From Bradyrhizobium sp. U87765 SZCCT0048 (lineage in GTDB: Bacteria > Pseudomonadota > Alphaproteobacteria > Rhizobiales > Xanthobacteraceae): DNA of 64,000 nucleotides. Positions 12,001 through 17,663 of the stretch are shown here, piece after piece. The position numbers and the translations under genes were made by a program. Within the stretch, counting starts at the first letter, position 1; each line of letters opens with the position of its first letter. The notes under the pieces are model-generated. The model was given only the letters and a program-made list of their open reading frames with translations. It was not told the origin of the DNA and searched no databases. Location of the stretch: NCBI RefSeq assembly GCF_018131225.1, contig NZ_JAFCMM010000006.1, positions 1 through 64,000 of the forward strand, written 5' to 3'.

Positions 12001-12242
12001 GCGACACCATCGACCTCACCGCGCTGCTCGGCTCGAACACCGGTGTCACCAACGCCAACATCAACAACTACGTGCATCTGGCACAGAGCGGCAACGACAT
12101 CACCGTGCAGGTCGATACCGCCGGCGGCGGCAACTTCTCCGGCGGCGCGCATGACGTGGTGACGCTGCACGGCTACGGCACCAGCGGCAACGACATCGTC
12201 AACATCGTGTTCCAGAACGCGCAGCACCAGATGGTCGCCTGA
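1..12242 (+). CDS. Giant RTX/VCBS-repeat type I secreted adhesin, 5'-truncated by window edge
   Basis: A surface or extracellular adhesin exported by a type I secretion system. The frame is open to the left edge, so the start lies outside the window; more than 4,070 residues are visible. From the N side there are about eight T1SS-143-like units of roughly 100-140 residues, each ending in a D-G-D-x-V / D-D-V-P motif (to about nt 3965). VCBS and cadherin-like repeats follow, with three jelly-roll modules interspersed (about nt 7228-7671, 8035-8456 and 9184-9633). RTX calcium-binding nonapeptides (GGSGNDTF, GGAGNDTI, GGKGDDVI type) occupy about nt 10850-11940. The last roughly 100 residues match the C-terminal type I secretion target region, beginning GADRFVFAEM. 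No T1SS ABC transporter or membrane fusion protein lies downstream, so the exporter must be upstream or elsewhere. The family call is secure; the ligand is unknown. Confidence 0.93.
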   Translation, partial: YVVTALDNGGELLTAYKGSPTDGIKIFTLSLDPTSAHGSYSFQLLGPLDDAANSNTIGLTFKVQAADADGDTVNTTFNINVQDDVPVANGATDSTIREGHLPNGNEGSDPSQLTATASLGVSWGADNGAARSLAFNTTSVGPLQFPDVTIRDASGAFLGTSKGDLLVYTVSTTADGHPLLTATAYGLNGTPRTVFTIELDPSAPNGAYKFTLLDALDERAGAGKNSLDIQVGFKATDSDGDSVSSKLTVHVVDDVPVAGKPDTVTLYEQDLPTVTGAADPTPADVTSLTGSVGISWGADNSTNFPGERQLAFAMSGLNPVVTVTDSVTGTVANLTSGGQAVHYLVVPLLNGGAQLIAYTGSVFGAGNAANQVFTLTLDPDATANGQYTFQLLGKLDHTGAGADTLSFNFKVNATDSDGDTVSTNIVINVVDNVPATPDGATLSVDEHGLVSGTDIIAVGHVSALSVGADGYFGGSLAKAIAFTTLPTGLTIDNGTAVTVTQNGNVVTGKAGNVTVFTLTIAADGTYTYDQKVALFHNGTGADVKQIDFAFTIKDGDGDVSQPATVSVKITDDVPVNPAGATLSVNEHGLVGATDIIAVSTNAPLSAGADGFYGGSLSTAISFTVLPSGLTIDSGAAVVVTQNGNVVTGTAGGVTVFTLTISADGTYTYDQKVALFHSGTGADVKQIDFAFTIKDGDGDVSQPATVSVKVTDDVPTISVSSTIIVADETPGAQPGTNDVTTAAPALLAAAGTIINLAQSAAGYAAISGGADGVKSVALTTSTGAALVNVDSGLTTLDGTHILLSNDANNANLVLGKANGVTVLAIFVDPATGTVSVAEYGAIKHPDGSNPNDAVSLANVVYVSVTDGDNDVATSATPLHINILDDGPTIGTPAGTAVGEGDLTTHATTSSHGSLGINFGTDGAAAAGAPANPGITQTINFDNLANGGLTSFSVGDFKFTTNQGIANTSGHAGQLYGTLVTISDAAGPFTLSKIDLGLYGTSNNPSYDNITLTAYDAHGNVIGTLVVNVGATVGLGSALTTIDLSHTVLDGLQISKLTIVPQHDNNVNGSVVVDNVVVNSGASAAIPGAVTFSSSSAITNVHIVDDQGHTVDASTLTSQGQQVHYVLIDTATLVAYTGDTAPTSITGANVVFSVVLSQNAANPNGAYDFTLSKPLDDLPSGTVSDLKLSFDFTAKDGDGDTKGGQFTVTVHDDVPTAHDVNAAMSENDTKVITLVVGTDYAFGADSHGAAITLGTATLAGTPAGLTLGMPTVTLGADGHTITIVPGTAFDALNVGQQVTLHIPFTVTDGDGDSVTKDIAVVINGVNDPAVISGTITGSVTEAGGVNNADNPNQVATGTLTATDVDNPANVFQAVGWTNTTYGSYTVDASGHWTYGVNNSNTTVAGLNIGDKLTDTFTVLSADGTPQVITITINGANDAPTTSPGFPDGGTITEYVATNPAAGSSTDRTYFDSGYNGGGFHIADTDFNDAHTVAVALQSTTAASVIGSVTAAIGTDTGTTGYGFVNWNYHVTDAELNPLAEGQIVTEVFRITVTDSHGASTYRDITITLVGTNDAPTLVSATTTATGTLDELPNVTGSTATDHVSGSIAFADPDLIDTHAATAGDPTFTWSGGTLTGDQLAALKAASLLNLVVHDAVTPGNGNVAWTYNVTDGALDFLGAGQTLTVTYNVTIDDHHGGTVVQPVTVTINGANEPAVIAGTITGSVTEAGGVNNADNPNQVATGTLTAADPDGPTNVFQAVGWTNTTYGSYTVDASGHWTYGVNNSNTTVAGLNIGDKLTDTFTVLSADGTPQVITITINGANDAPTTSPGFPDGGTITEYVATNPAAGSSTDRTYFDSGYNGGGFHIADTDFNDAHTVAVALQSTTASSVIGYVDASIGTDTGTTGYGFVNWNYHVTDAQLNPLAEGQIVTEVFRITVTDSHGASTYRDITITLVGTNDAPTVVTASTSAAGSFDEQAGVTGSTATDHVSGTIALADPDLIDTHAATAGDPSFTWSGGTLTGDQLAALKAASLLNLVVHDAVTPGNGNVAWTYNVTDGALDFLSAGQTLTVTYNVTIDDHHGGTVVQPVTVTINGANDAPIITSGASATEAEGTAASNVVYQITATDADAGSHLTYSLSGNDAAAFNVSANGEVTFKNAPNYQTQSSYNIIVHANDGIADTTKAVTINVTNVAPVASNDGYTVAEDTLLTTTAATGVLANDTDAGGGPLNAVLVSGPSHASSFHLNADGSFTYQAAADYAGGDSFTYKANDGTADSNVVTVNLTVTPVSDGPAPLTITDSTPSTAPTVGDVLQANLGHDRDGDPAAGSVTYQWLRDGQAITSATGATYTLTTDDIGKHITVSAHYIDGQGFTNDPVSDPTVAVISNNVAPTVTGGTFSGAVTEDAGPTTGPELVVDGNMEGAWTQGVPTGWTGARPGYVTGSMYGVHSGSFSTIFYAYDSSNPAATLSQNITTVSGQSYLIDFWAKDTNGLGVISVVWNGQTVAAYGISGPNALGTSYHEYQVIVTGTGGSTSLAFAGSTAGTNTGDQIYLDDVSVKAVTPNTTQTTSGTIHFSDDATDTHTVTVTPQGSGYLGNLTVGTVNETSQQFNWNFSVANAAIQYLAAGQTLTQTYTLAINDQHGHITNQTVTVTLNGINDAPVIDGGATTGSVTRLAGSAASLLSNGDFETGSLGAWTSTATSTTGGLPYAAVGSVFSFHNGDNYNYEVGGNTAATLSQTVHTVAGQSYLLEFDLAGSYGLAGNSSVSVLWNNASQGVLTNIGNSVGHYQYVLAGDGGTDTVALQIVSNGQLGGIDVNDVKLTPAEVAKGAISFHDVDLTDTVHTVSVTPTGSNYYGTFTATVDNTTNKVNWTFVVKDADLAGLGTGQHVDQTYTIVIDDGHGGTVSQNVTVTVQDSDVAPVNTVPADQSVANNGSLVFSSANGDALSVSDVDSPTLTVTLTVAHGTLTLHQLTGLSFSAGDGTSDATMTFTGSQSAINAALNGLTYAPTSGYTGQDSLKIVTSDGGLSDTDTVGITVQPPPNHAPVITSSAQTGSITEDASYVVQTGNLVLNGDFDPFTAPDNSFHWYSLDYWTVGGAGNVSVLGSGYNGTGGEAYFLGSQLTTLSQTINTVAGQTYTVSFYVLDGGAMHSDFSNANFTVSATGNPTGAIPVVIDYSNYHQYTYQFVATGSSTTITFGASGMDFGSFQLDHISVNASGPQPTPGTETSKGTITFTDADVSDSHSILVTPKGTGYLGSFTTSLANDSANGATGKVNWGFSVADSAIQSLGAGQTLTQTYTVTINDGHGGVTSQDVTVTLNGVNDAPVLDSSVGVSLGSQAKGNGSPGLGSGTLVSALVGNGTGPNNVSDVDSGAKTGIAITGTTGSVSGTWYYTTNGGANWYAMTSLSATNALLLSADSLTRLYFRPNGSSSTGTVGLTFAAWDQSSGSVSGRGDTTVNGGTTAFSTTTDTASLVIGTSSGTFASLTTGTDSVFFASGTNTVVGTINTQTTGASATQLNSSDKLIGAGQDTLNLAANSTGAGTNYSFNFGAMSAFQGFSQVNVIGPSNSKNVSLAFGNSNVLGGQMLTVSGFALASNLAFAADASAVTNGGAFTFIANGGTNTLKGGSGNDTFVFANAAFSANDVVSGGAGTDTLKFSDAVNQTDGAFANVSSVEAIVLANAVNVLTLGSYASAMVGGAGHTLTIDDSAATGALTLNASAVTADLVVNTGAGNDHITGGSGNDTFKFTNAHFDGNDVIDGGAGTDTIQILDAASITDAAFANKTHIEKLVLGDFANSVTLGANAEVEIQSATGKLLIIDDSAATAGHGLTLDASSTALSSSSHLAIYGGAGDDIVKLTSDRFNMGDTIDGGAGNDTIQIVGTANILDAGFAHVSHVETLQFGAGTTDTVTLGANATTAIGTGTLTVDAHTALSLTLDASGVDATSHLNVLGGTGNDTIVGGKGDDVITGGLGNDTLTGGLGADRFVFAEMGTANKDTILDYSASQGDTIDLTALLGSNTGVTNANINNYVHLAQSGNDITVQVDTAGGGNFSGGAHDVVTLHGYGTSGNDIVNIVFQNAQHQMVA
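1318..2157 (+). repeat. Two tandem 420-bp repeat units in the adhesin
   Basis: Two consecutive 140-codon units begin with ATLSVDEHGLV and ATLSVNEHGLV at an offset of exactly 420 bp. They share long identical stretches such as YDQKVALFH and GADVKQIDFAFTIKDGDGD. This is a tandem duplication of one T1SS-143-like module. Confidence 0.85.
3976..6285 (+). repeat. Two near-identical tandem 1155-bp repeats in the adhesin
   Basis: The segment from about 3976 to 5130 recurs at 5131-6285 with a constant offset of 1155 bp (385 codons). I checked the offset at GTGACGGA (4011 and 5166) and CCGACGACGT (4311 and 5466). Each unit holds a VCBS-type GSVTEAGGVNNA module followed by two further Ig/cadherin-like modules. 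Differences are few and clustered, for example SVTAAIG versus YVDASIG. The low divergence suggests recent duplication or gene conversion. Confidence 0.88.
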
Positions 12243-12266
12243 CGGCGCTGCTCGGGACAAACGCCG

Positions 12267-12300
12267 ATGGCCGGGCTTGCGCCCGGCCATTGTCATTTTG
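12267..12300 (+). terminator. Rho-independent terminator after the adhesin
   Basis: A 10-bp perfect stem (ATGGCCGGGC/GCCCGGCCAT) with a TTGC loop lies 25 bp after the adhesin stop codon and is followed by TGTCATTTT. Confidence 0.7.
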
Positions 12301-12383
12301 GAGGACGTTGCTCCGGCCGCGCTGGCCGTTGGCCCGGTGTCGTGTCGCCGGATGCGGGACGCGCGGGACTGCGGCCTTCGCCG

Positions 12384-13157
12384 CTATTGCCGCAGGGTGT
12401 TGGTCAATTCGCCGATGCCGTCGATGGCGACGGTGACGGTGCTGACCTCCGCCTTCATGGCGCCGACGCCGAGCGAGGTGCCGCAGCAGATGATGTCGCC
12501 GGGGTGCAGCGTCATGTCGCCGGAAATGCGGCTGACGAGTTCGGCGGCGCTGAAGATCATGTCGGCGATCGGGTAGTTCTGGCGCTCGGCGCCGTCGAGC
12601 ACGGTGCGCACCACCAGCGCCGCCGGGTCGACGTCGGTCGCGATCGCCGGGCCGAACGGGCAGAAGCCGTCAAACCCCTTGGCGCGCGCCCACTGGGCGA
12701 AGGTGGCGTCGCGGGAGATGATGTCGGCGGCGGTGATGTCGTTGACGCAGGTATAGCCGAAGATGTGGGCGTCGGCGTCCGCGACGCTGACGTTGCTGCA
12801 GCTGCGGCCGATGACGATGGCGAGTTCGCCCTCATAGACGATCTTGCCGTCATAGGATGGCGGGCGGCCGACGGCGGCGTCGGGACCGGTGACGGACGAG
12901 GGGGCTTTCAGCAGGTACAGCGGCTCCCTGGGCTCGGCGACGCCAAGTTTGGCGGCGAGGGCGTGGAAGTTGTTCCACAGCGCGATCACCTTGGACGGCG
13001 TCGTAGGCGCCAGCAGCGTGACGTTCGAGCGGGGCAGCCGTGCACCGTTGGCCTGGGGGCTGTCGAACATGTCGCCGTGATGCACGGTGATGGTGTCGTC
13101 AGCCAGCGTGCCGAAACCGATGCTGTCGCCGTGGCGGAAGCGAACCCAGTGGGGCAT
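12384..13157 (-). CDS. Fumarylacetoacetate hydrolase (FAH) family protein
   Basis: A 257-residue protein with the FAH fold core: the metal-site region YEGELAIVIGR at about residue 110, then GYTCVNDITAADI, and a C-terminal HPGDIICCGTSLGVG loop. Family members are hydratases, hydrolases or decarboxylases of 2-oxo acids or fumarylpyruvate-type compounds; the substrate cannot be read from sequence. The ATG at 13157 is preferred over the longer frame because a GAGAGGA ribosome site precedes it. It is the last gene of the minus-strand block after the PanE-like reductase, separated from it by about 225 bp holding a palindromic repeat, so co-transcription is uncertain. Confidence 0.8.
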   Translation of the reverse strand: MPHWVRFRHGDSIGFGTLADDTITVHHGDMFDSPQANGARLPRSNVTLLAPTTPSKVIALWNNFHALAAKLGVAEPREPLYLLKAPSSVTGPDAAVGRPPSYDGKIVYEGELAIVIGRSCSNVSVADADAHIFGYTCVNDITAADIISRDATFAQWARAKGFDGFCPFGPAIATDVDPAALVVRTVLDGAERQNYPIADMIFSAAELVSRISGDMTLHPGDIICCGTSLGVGAMKAEVSTVTVAIDGIGELTNTLRQ

Positions 13158-13226
13158 GGGGCGTGTCCTCTCTAACGTGTCTTGTCTGCGGTGGGGGACG
13201 AACTGTCGCGTCGACAGCTGTAAGAC

Positions 13227-13338
13227 CGTCACCCTGAGGCGGCCGTGCGAAGCATGGCCCTCGAAGGGCGACGGCCCGGGCCGCGCTGGGGCCGCATCCT
13301 TCGAGGCTCGCTGGCGCTCGCACCTCAGGATGACGGAG
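13227..13338. repeat. Palindromic intergenic repeat (family A, copy 1)
   Basis: A REP-like element running from ACCCTGAGGC through CTCGAAGGGCGACGG to CATCCTTCGAGGCTCGC and CACCTCAGGATGACGG. Both ends are inverted copies, so it can fold into a long hairpin. Similar copies lie near 47.6, 49.8, 51.8 and 53.9 kb. Confidence 0.85.
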
Positions 13339-13382
13339 AGAGACCTGACGCGAGATGCTGCGACAGGGAGACGGCGTTCGCC

Positions 13383-14357
13383 TCAGTACAGCCCGGCCAC
13401 CCTGGCCCGCTGCGCGGTCAGGGCCAGCACGGTGTCGATCGCCGGCGTCGGGATCTGCGTCAGCCGGCCCATTTCCTGGACCACGGTGACCAGTGGATCG
13501 ATCTCCATCGGGCGGCCGCGCTCGAGGTCCTGCAGCATCGAGGTCTTGTGGGCGCCGACCTTGCGCGCGCCCTCGATGCGGCGCTCGACATCGACGCGGA
13601 ATTTGACGCCGAAGCGCTCGGCGATGGCCTGGGCTTCCAGCATCATCGCCTTGGCGACCGCACGGGTGCCGGGATCGGAGGCGATGACGTCGAGGGTGGC
13701 GTGGGTCAGCGCGCTGATCGGATTGAAGCAGACATTGCCCCACAGCTTCAGCCAGATCTCGTCGCGGATGCGATCGAGCGCCGGCGCCTGCAGGCCGGCC
13801 CTGGCGAACATCTCCGACAGCCTGGTGACGTCGGCGGAGATTTCGCCGGACGGCTCGCCGATCGGGAAGCGGTCGCCATAGACATGGCGGATGACGCCGG
13901 GCGCCTCGAGTTCGGTGGCGGGATAGACGATGCAGCCGATGGCGCGCTGCGGTCCCAGTTCCTTCCACTGCCGGCCGCCGGGATCGATGCTCTCCAGCGT
14001 CGTGTTCTGGAATGCGTTGCCGTGCTTGTAGAAGTACCAGTAGGGGATGCCGTTGACGGCAGTGACGATGCGGGTGTGATCGCCGATCAGCGGCTTGATG
14101 GCGTCGAGCGCGCCGGTGATCGAATGCGCCTTCAGGCAGATGATGACATAGTCCTGCACGCCGAGTTCGGCGGCGTTGTCGGTACAGCGTGGCCGCACCA
14201 CGCGGGTCTCGTCGCCGGCGAGCAGCTTGAGGCCGTGCTCGCGCATCGCGGCGAGATGGGCGCCGCGCGCCACCAGGCTGACGTCCGCGCCGGCTTCCGC
14301 GAGCTTGACGCCGAGATAGCCGCCGATCGCGCCGGCGCCGTAAATGCAGATCTTCAT
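13383..14357 (-). CDS. Ketopantoate reductase-family enzyme, probable oxalyl-CoA reductase (PanE2-like)
   Basis: A 324-residue NAD(P)-dependent reductase with an N-terminal Rossmann motif (GAGAIGGYLG, residues 7-16) and the ApbA/PanE C-terminal signature WLKLWGNVCFNPISALT around residue 205, including the family's catalytic Lys-Asn region. The generic annotation is 2-dehydropantoate 2-reductase. In Methylobacterium extorquens AM1, however, a PanE paralogue (PanE2) was shown to reduce oxalyl-CoA to glyoxylate. Here the gene lies directly behind the CBS gene, whose promoter carries the oxalate-block palindrome, near sucCD and oxlT and far from panD. I therefore infer oxalyl-CoA reduction; a ketopantoate role is the alternative. 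It is 118 bp downstream of the CBS gene and is probably co-transcribed with it. Confidence 0.72.
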   Translation of the reverse strand: MKICIYGAGAIGGYLGVKLAEAGADVSLVARGAHLAAMREHGLKLLAGDETRVVRPRCTDNAAELGVQDYVIICLKAHSITGALDAIKPLIGDHTRIVTAVNGIPYWYFYKHGNAFQNTTLESIDPGGRQWKELGPQRAIGCIVYPATELEAPGVIRHVYGDRFPIGEPSGEISADVTRLSEMFARAGLQAPALDRIRDEIWLKLWGNVCFNPISALTHATLDVIASDPGTRAVAKAMMLEAQAIAERFGVKFRVDVERRIEGARKVGAHKTSMLQDLERGRPMEIDPLVTVVQEMGRLTQIPTPAIDTVLALTAQRARVAGLY

Positions 14358-14475
14358 GATGTCCTACCGTCTTCGGATAGCGTGGGCGAAGTGATGGGCC
14401 GGGCGCGGCGCGTCCATGACCGGCCCGGCGGTTACGCCGCCGGGCGCTGTGTCAGGGGGCGCCTTGCCGGTCGCG

Positions 14476-14937
14476 TCAGGGCCGCGAGGCGGGGGCGGCG
14501 GTCGCTGCCGGCGCAATCGCGGCGGCGGGAACGAAGGCGTCGTCGGCGAGCAGCTCGAGATCGCGGATGCTGATGACGCCGATCAGGCTGTGCTCGTCGA
14601 TCACCGGCAGGTGGCGGATGTGATGGTCGCGCATCAGGCCGCGGGCGTGGGCGAGCGTGTCGCTCGAGCTGCACGACACCAGCTGCTGCACCGAGATCAG
14701 GGTCGAAACCTTCATCGCAAGGCCTGCCGGGCCGTGCTCGGCGATCGCGCGCGCCACATCGCGCTCGGAGAACATGCCGACCGCGACATTGCCTTCGGTG
14801 CGGCAGACGTCCTTCACCACCAGCGCGCCGACGTTGTTGGCCCGCAGCAGCTCGGCGGCGATCGCCACCGTCTCGTTCATCCGCACCGTCGCAATCCGGG
14901 TGCCCTGACGAGTGCGCAGGATGTCACCGACTTTCAT
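14476..14937 (-). CDS. CBS-domain protein
   Basis: A 153-residue cytosolic protein made almost entirely of two CBS domains (about residues 10-65 and 80-135) with typical motifs MFSERDVARAIAEHG and LPVIDEHSLIGVISIRDL. CBS pairs (Bateman modules) bind adenosine nucleotides and regulate partner proteins. No catalytic domain is fused. It is the first gene of a unit that continues into the PanE-like reductase, and its start lies 64 bp from a perfect TGGTATACATTATACCA palindrome. It may sense nucleotide or CoA-ester state for the oxalate genes, but that role is a guess from position only. Confidence 0.85.
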   Translation of the reverse strand: MKVGDILRTRQGTRIATVRMNETVAIAAELLRANNVGALVVKDVCRTEGNVAVGMFSERDVARAIAEHGPAGLAMKVSTLISVQQLVSCSSSDTLAHARGLMRDHHIRHLPVIDEHSLIGVISIRDLELLADDAFVPAAAIAPAATAAPASRP

Positions 14938-15000
14938 TTCAACCTCCCTCGTGTGGGCTGGCCATGGAGCCGGCCGGTTCAGTCCGACGGGTATGAGTAT

Positions 15001-15017
15001 TGGTATACATTATACCA
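15001..15017 (-). promoter_or_regulatory. Oxalate-block operator, site 1 (CBS-panE)
   Basis: A perfect inverted repeat TGGTATA-CAT-TATACCA lies 64 bp upstream of the CBS gene start. On the minus strand a TTGACT hexamer (15025 down to 15020) lies 2 bp upstream of the palindrome, which fits a -35 box with the operator in the promoter spacer. Confidence 0.75.
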
Positions 15018-15342
15018 GAAGTCAATGCGAATTGGGCGGTGCCCGGTTTGTAATTTTGTCAAAAGGGAAGGGGCGGAGAGGCTGACGTTTTTACGGTAAG
15101 GCGCCCGCCGGGAATGTCGCGCCTTCTTCTCACAGTGCGAGTGTTTGGTGCCGAGGTGATTGCTTCAAATCCAGCGTCTTCGCAGGGCTCGACCCGGCGA
15201 TGATGCGGCGTTTGCGGCAAGCGAGGCCCCAAACCACAAGTGCATCGGCAACGCGATCACCTCTCGGTCCTCGCCCCCGAATGCGAATGCCCGCGCGGGG
15301 GAGCGCGGGCATCGCGATGGCGGCGTCGGGGGAAGGCGCCGA
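15018..15342. other. Intergenic region without a convincing gene
   Basis: About 325 bp between the CBS promoter and the sucD stop. It contains the -35-like TTGACT of the CBS promoter on the left and a strong hairpin (15287-15312) on the right. I found no supported ORF. Confidence 0.6.
15287..15312 (-). terminator. Hairpin downstream of sucD, possible terminator
   Basis: A perfect 10-bp stem (ATGCCCGCGC/GCGCGGGCAT, loop GGGGGA) lies 31 bp past the sucD stop. It has no U-tract on the minus strand, so termination is uncertain. Confidence 0.4.
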
Positions 15343-16227
15343 CTATCGCTTCAACAGGTCGACCAGCGTGGTGCCGAGGCGCGCGGGCGAGGGCGAGACG
15401 CGGATGCCGGCGTCTTCCATCGCCGTGATCTTGGACTCCGCATCGCCCTTGCCGCCGGAGACGATGGCGCCGGCATGGCCCATGCGGCGGCCGGGCGGCG
15501 CGGTGCGGCCGGCGATGAAGCCGACCATCGGCTTGCTGCGGCCGCGCTTTGCCTCGTCCTTGATGAACTGTGCGGCGTCCTCTTCCGCCGCGCCGCCGAT
15601 CTCGCCGATCATCACGATCGACTCCGTCCGGGGATCGGCGAGGAACATCTCCAGCACGTCGATGAACTCGGTGCCCTTCACCGGATCGCCGCCGATGCCG
15701 ACCGCGGAGGTCTGCCCGAGGCCGACCTGCGAGGTCTGGAACACCGCCTCATAGGTCAGCGTGCCCGAGCGCGACACCACGCCGACGCTGCCTCTTTTGA
15801 AGATGCTGCCGGGCATGATGCCGATCTTGCATTCGCCGGCGGTCATCAGGCCCGGACAGTTCGGCCCGACGAGGCGCGAGGCCGAGCCGTCGAGCGCGCG
15901 CTTGACGCGCACCATGTCCTTCACCGGAATGCCTTCGGTGATACACACGATCAGCGGCACCTCCGCGTCGATCGCCTCGCAGATCGCATCCGCCGCGCCC
16001 GGCGGCGGCACATAGATCACGCTGGCGTCGGCGCCGGTCGCCTCGCGCGCCTGCGCCACGGTGTCGAACACCGGCAGGCCGAGATGCGTGGAGCCGCCCT
16101 TGCCCGGCGAAGTGCCGCCGACCATCTTCGTCCCGTAGAGCATCGCCTGCTCGGAGTGGAAGGTGCCGTTCTTGCCGGTGAAGCCCTGGCAGATCACTTT
16201 GGTGTCGGCATCGATCAGGATCGACAT
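15343..16227 (-). CDS. sucD: Succinate-CoA ligase alpha subunit (second-copy type)
   Basis: A 294-residue NDP-forming acyl-CoA ligase alpha subunit. It has the CoA-binding Rossmann region starting CQGFTGKNGTFH, the GPNCPG motif, and the phospho-histidine loop RRMGHAGAIVSGG near residue 247. It starts one base after the sucC stop, so the two are translationally coupled. Housekeeping sucCD in this group normally sits with mdh/sucAB; no TCA gene is near here. The neighbours are oxalate genes, so this pair is probably a specialised paralogue. Succinate is the most likely substrate from sequence; malate (MtkB-like) or oxalate cannot be excluded. Confidence 0.85.
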   Translation of the reverse strand: MSILIDADTKVICQGFTGKNGTFHSEQAMLYGTKMVGGTSPGKGGSTHLGLPVFDTVAQAREATGADASVIYVPPPGAADAICEAIDAEVPLIVCITEGIPVKDMVRVKRALDGSASRLVGPNCPGLMTAGECKIGIMPGSIFKRGSVGVVSRSGTLTYEAVFQTSQVGLGQTSAVGIGGDPVKGTEFIDVLEMFLADPRTESIVMIGEIGGAAEEDAAQFIKDEAKRGRSKPMVGFIAGRTAPPGRRMGHAGAIVSGGKGDAESKITAMEDAGIRVSPSPARLGTTLVDLLKR

Positions 16228-17430
16228 TTACGCGGCCTCCTTGCGCACGGCGCGAACGATCTTTTGCGCCGCGTCGTCGAGATCGTCGGCGGAGACGACG
16301 TTGAGACGGGACTCGGCGATGAGCGTCTTGCCGCGTTCGACATTGGTGCCTTCGAGCCGCACCACCAGCGGAACTTTAAGTCCGACCTCACGCACCGCGG
16401 CGACCACGCCCTCGGCAATGACGTCGCAGCGCATGATGCCGCCAAAGATATTGACCAGAATGCCGCGCACGTTGGGATCGGCGGTGATGATCTTGAAGGC
16501 GGCGGCGACCTTGTCCCTGGTGGCGCCGCCACCGACGTCGAGGAAGTTCGCCGGCGTGCCGCCATAGAGCTTGATGATGTCCATGGTCGCCATGGCAAGG
16601 CCAGCGCCGTTGACCATGCAGCCGATCTCGCCATCGAGGGCGATGTAATTGAGATCGTATTTCGACGCCTCGATCTCCTTGTCGTCCTCCTCGGAGAGGT
16701 CGCGCAGCCGCAGCACGTCGGGATGGCGGTAGAGCGCATTGGAATCGAAGCTGACCTTGGCGTCGAGGCAGCGCAACTCGCCCTGTTTCGTCAGCACCAG
16801 CGGATTGATCTCGAGCATCGCCATGTCCTTGGCGACGAAGGCCGCATAGAGCTGCAGCGTCAACCGCTCGGCCTGCCTCGCAAGATCGTCGGTGAGGCCG
16901 AGGGCGGTCGCGACCTTGCGGCCGTGATGTCCCATCACGCCGGTCGCGGGATCGATGGAGAAAGTCACGATCTTTTCGGGCGCGTTGTGCGCGACCTCCT
17001 CGATGTCCATGCCGCCTTCGGTCGAGACCACGAACGCGACGCGCGAGGTGGCGCGGTCGACCAGCATCGACAGGTAGAACTCCCTCGCGATGTCGGAGCC
17101 GTCCTCGATGTAGAGACGGTTGACCTGCTTGCCCTGCGGCCCGGTCTGCACCGTCACGAGCGTGTGGTGGAGCATCTCGCTTGCGAACGCGCCGACCTCG
17201 GCCACCGAGCGCGCGATGCGGACGCCGCCCTTCGCGCCGGCGGGCAACTCCTTGAACGCGCCCTTGCCGCGGCCGCCGGCATGGATCTGCGACTTCACCA
17301 CATAGACCGGGCCGGGCAGCGTGCGCGCCGCGGCCACTGCTTCATCGGCGGTGAAGGCCGCGACGCCCGGGGATACCGGCGCGCCGAACTCCTTCAGGAT
17401 CGCCTTGCCCTGGTACTCGTGAATGTTCAT
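16228..17430 (-). CDS. sucC: Succinate-CoA ligase beta subunit (second-copy type)
   Basis: A 400-residue ATP-grasp beta subunit beginning MNIHEYQGKAILKEFG. It has the nucleotide-binding region KSQIHAGGRGKG (about residues 46-57), the metal-site motif MLEINPLV, and C-terminal NFLDVGGGA and VNIFGGIMRCD. The start has a strong GGAGGGAG ribosome site. The sequence is closer in style to alphaproteobacterial SucC than to the malate thiokinase MtkA I recall from M. extorquens. A partial copy of the oxalate palindrome lies 78 bp upstream. One plausible job is regenerating succinyl-CoA as CoA donor for a class III CoA-transferase acting on oxalate; this is inference. Confidence 0.87.
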   Translation of the reverse strand: MNIHEYQGKAILKEFGAPVSPGVAAFTADEAVAAARTLPGPVYVVKSQIHAGGRGKGAFKELPAGAKGGVRIARSVAEVGAFASEMLHHTLVTVQTGPQGKQVNRLYIEDGSDIAREFYLSMLVDRATSRVAFVVSTEGGMDIEEVAHNAPEKIVTFSIDPATGVMGHHGRKVATALGLTDDLARQAERLTLQLYAAFVAKDMAMLEINPLVLTKQGELRCLDAKVSFDSNALYRHPDVLRLRDLSEEDDKEIEASKYDLNYIALDGEIGCMVNGAGLAMATMDIIKLYGGTPANFLDVGGGATRDKVAAAFKIITADPNVRGILVNIFGGIMRCDVIAEGVVAAVREVGLKVPLVVRLEGTNVERGKTLIAESRLNVVSADDLDDAAQKIVRAVRKEAA

Positions 17431-17507
17431 GCGTTCGCTCCCTCCGCTTGCTGCTGTTGTCCGCGCCGGCGCGCGCACGCGGCGCGACCAGAGCGACAAT
17501 TGGCATT

Positions 17508-17524
17508 GTGTATTTTGTATACCA
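17508..17524 (-). promoter_or_regulatory. Oxalate-block operator, site 2 (sucCD), left half degenerate
   Basis: The sequence GTGTATTTTGTATACCA keeps a perfect ATACCA half but only GTAT of the other half. A TTGCAT hexamer (17532 down to 17527) lies 2 bp upstream on the minus strand, the same geometry as sites 1, 3 and 4. Confidence 0.55.
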
Positions 17525-17663
17525 GAATGCAAGATGGCGCGGCTGTCAAGCCGCGCGGGGGAGGCAGGTGATGGGCCGCGTCTTGCATCGGCTGTGGGCC
17601 CAGGGGGCTCATGGTCACGGGCAGTCCTGCTGACATGTCCGTCACGGCACAACGCGCCGGAGG

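Noticed and set aside
15160..17571. 803-codon plus-strand ORF opposite sucCD
   Set aside because: It overlaps two clear enzyme genes along its length and its product is low-complexity; an antisense artefact.
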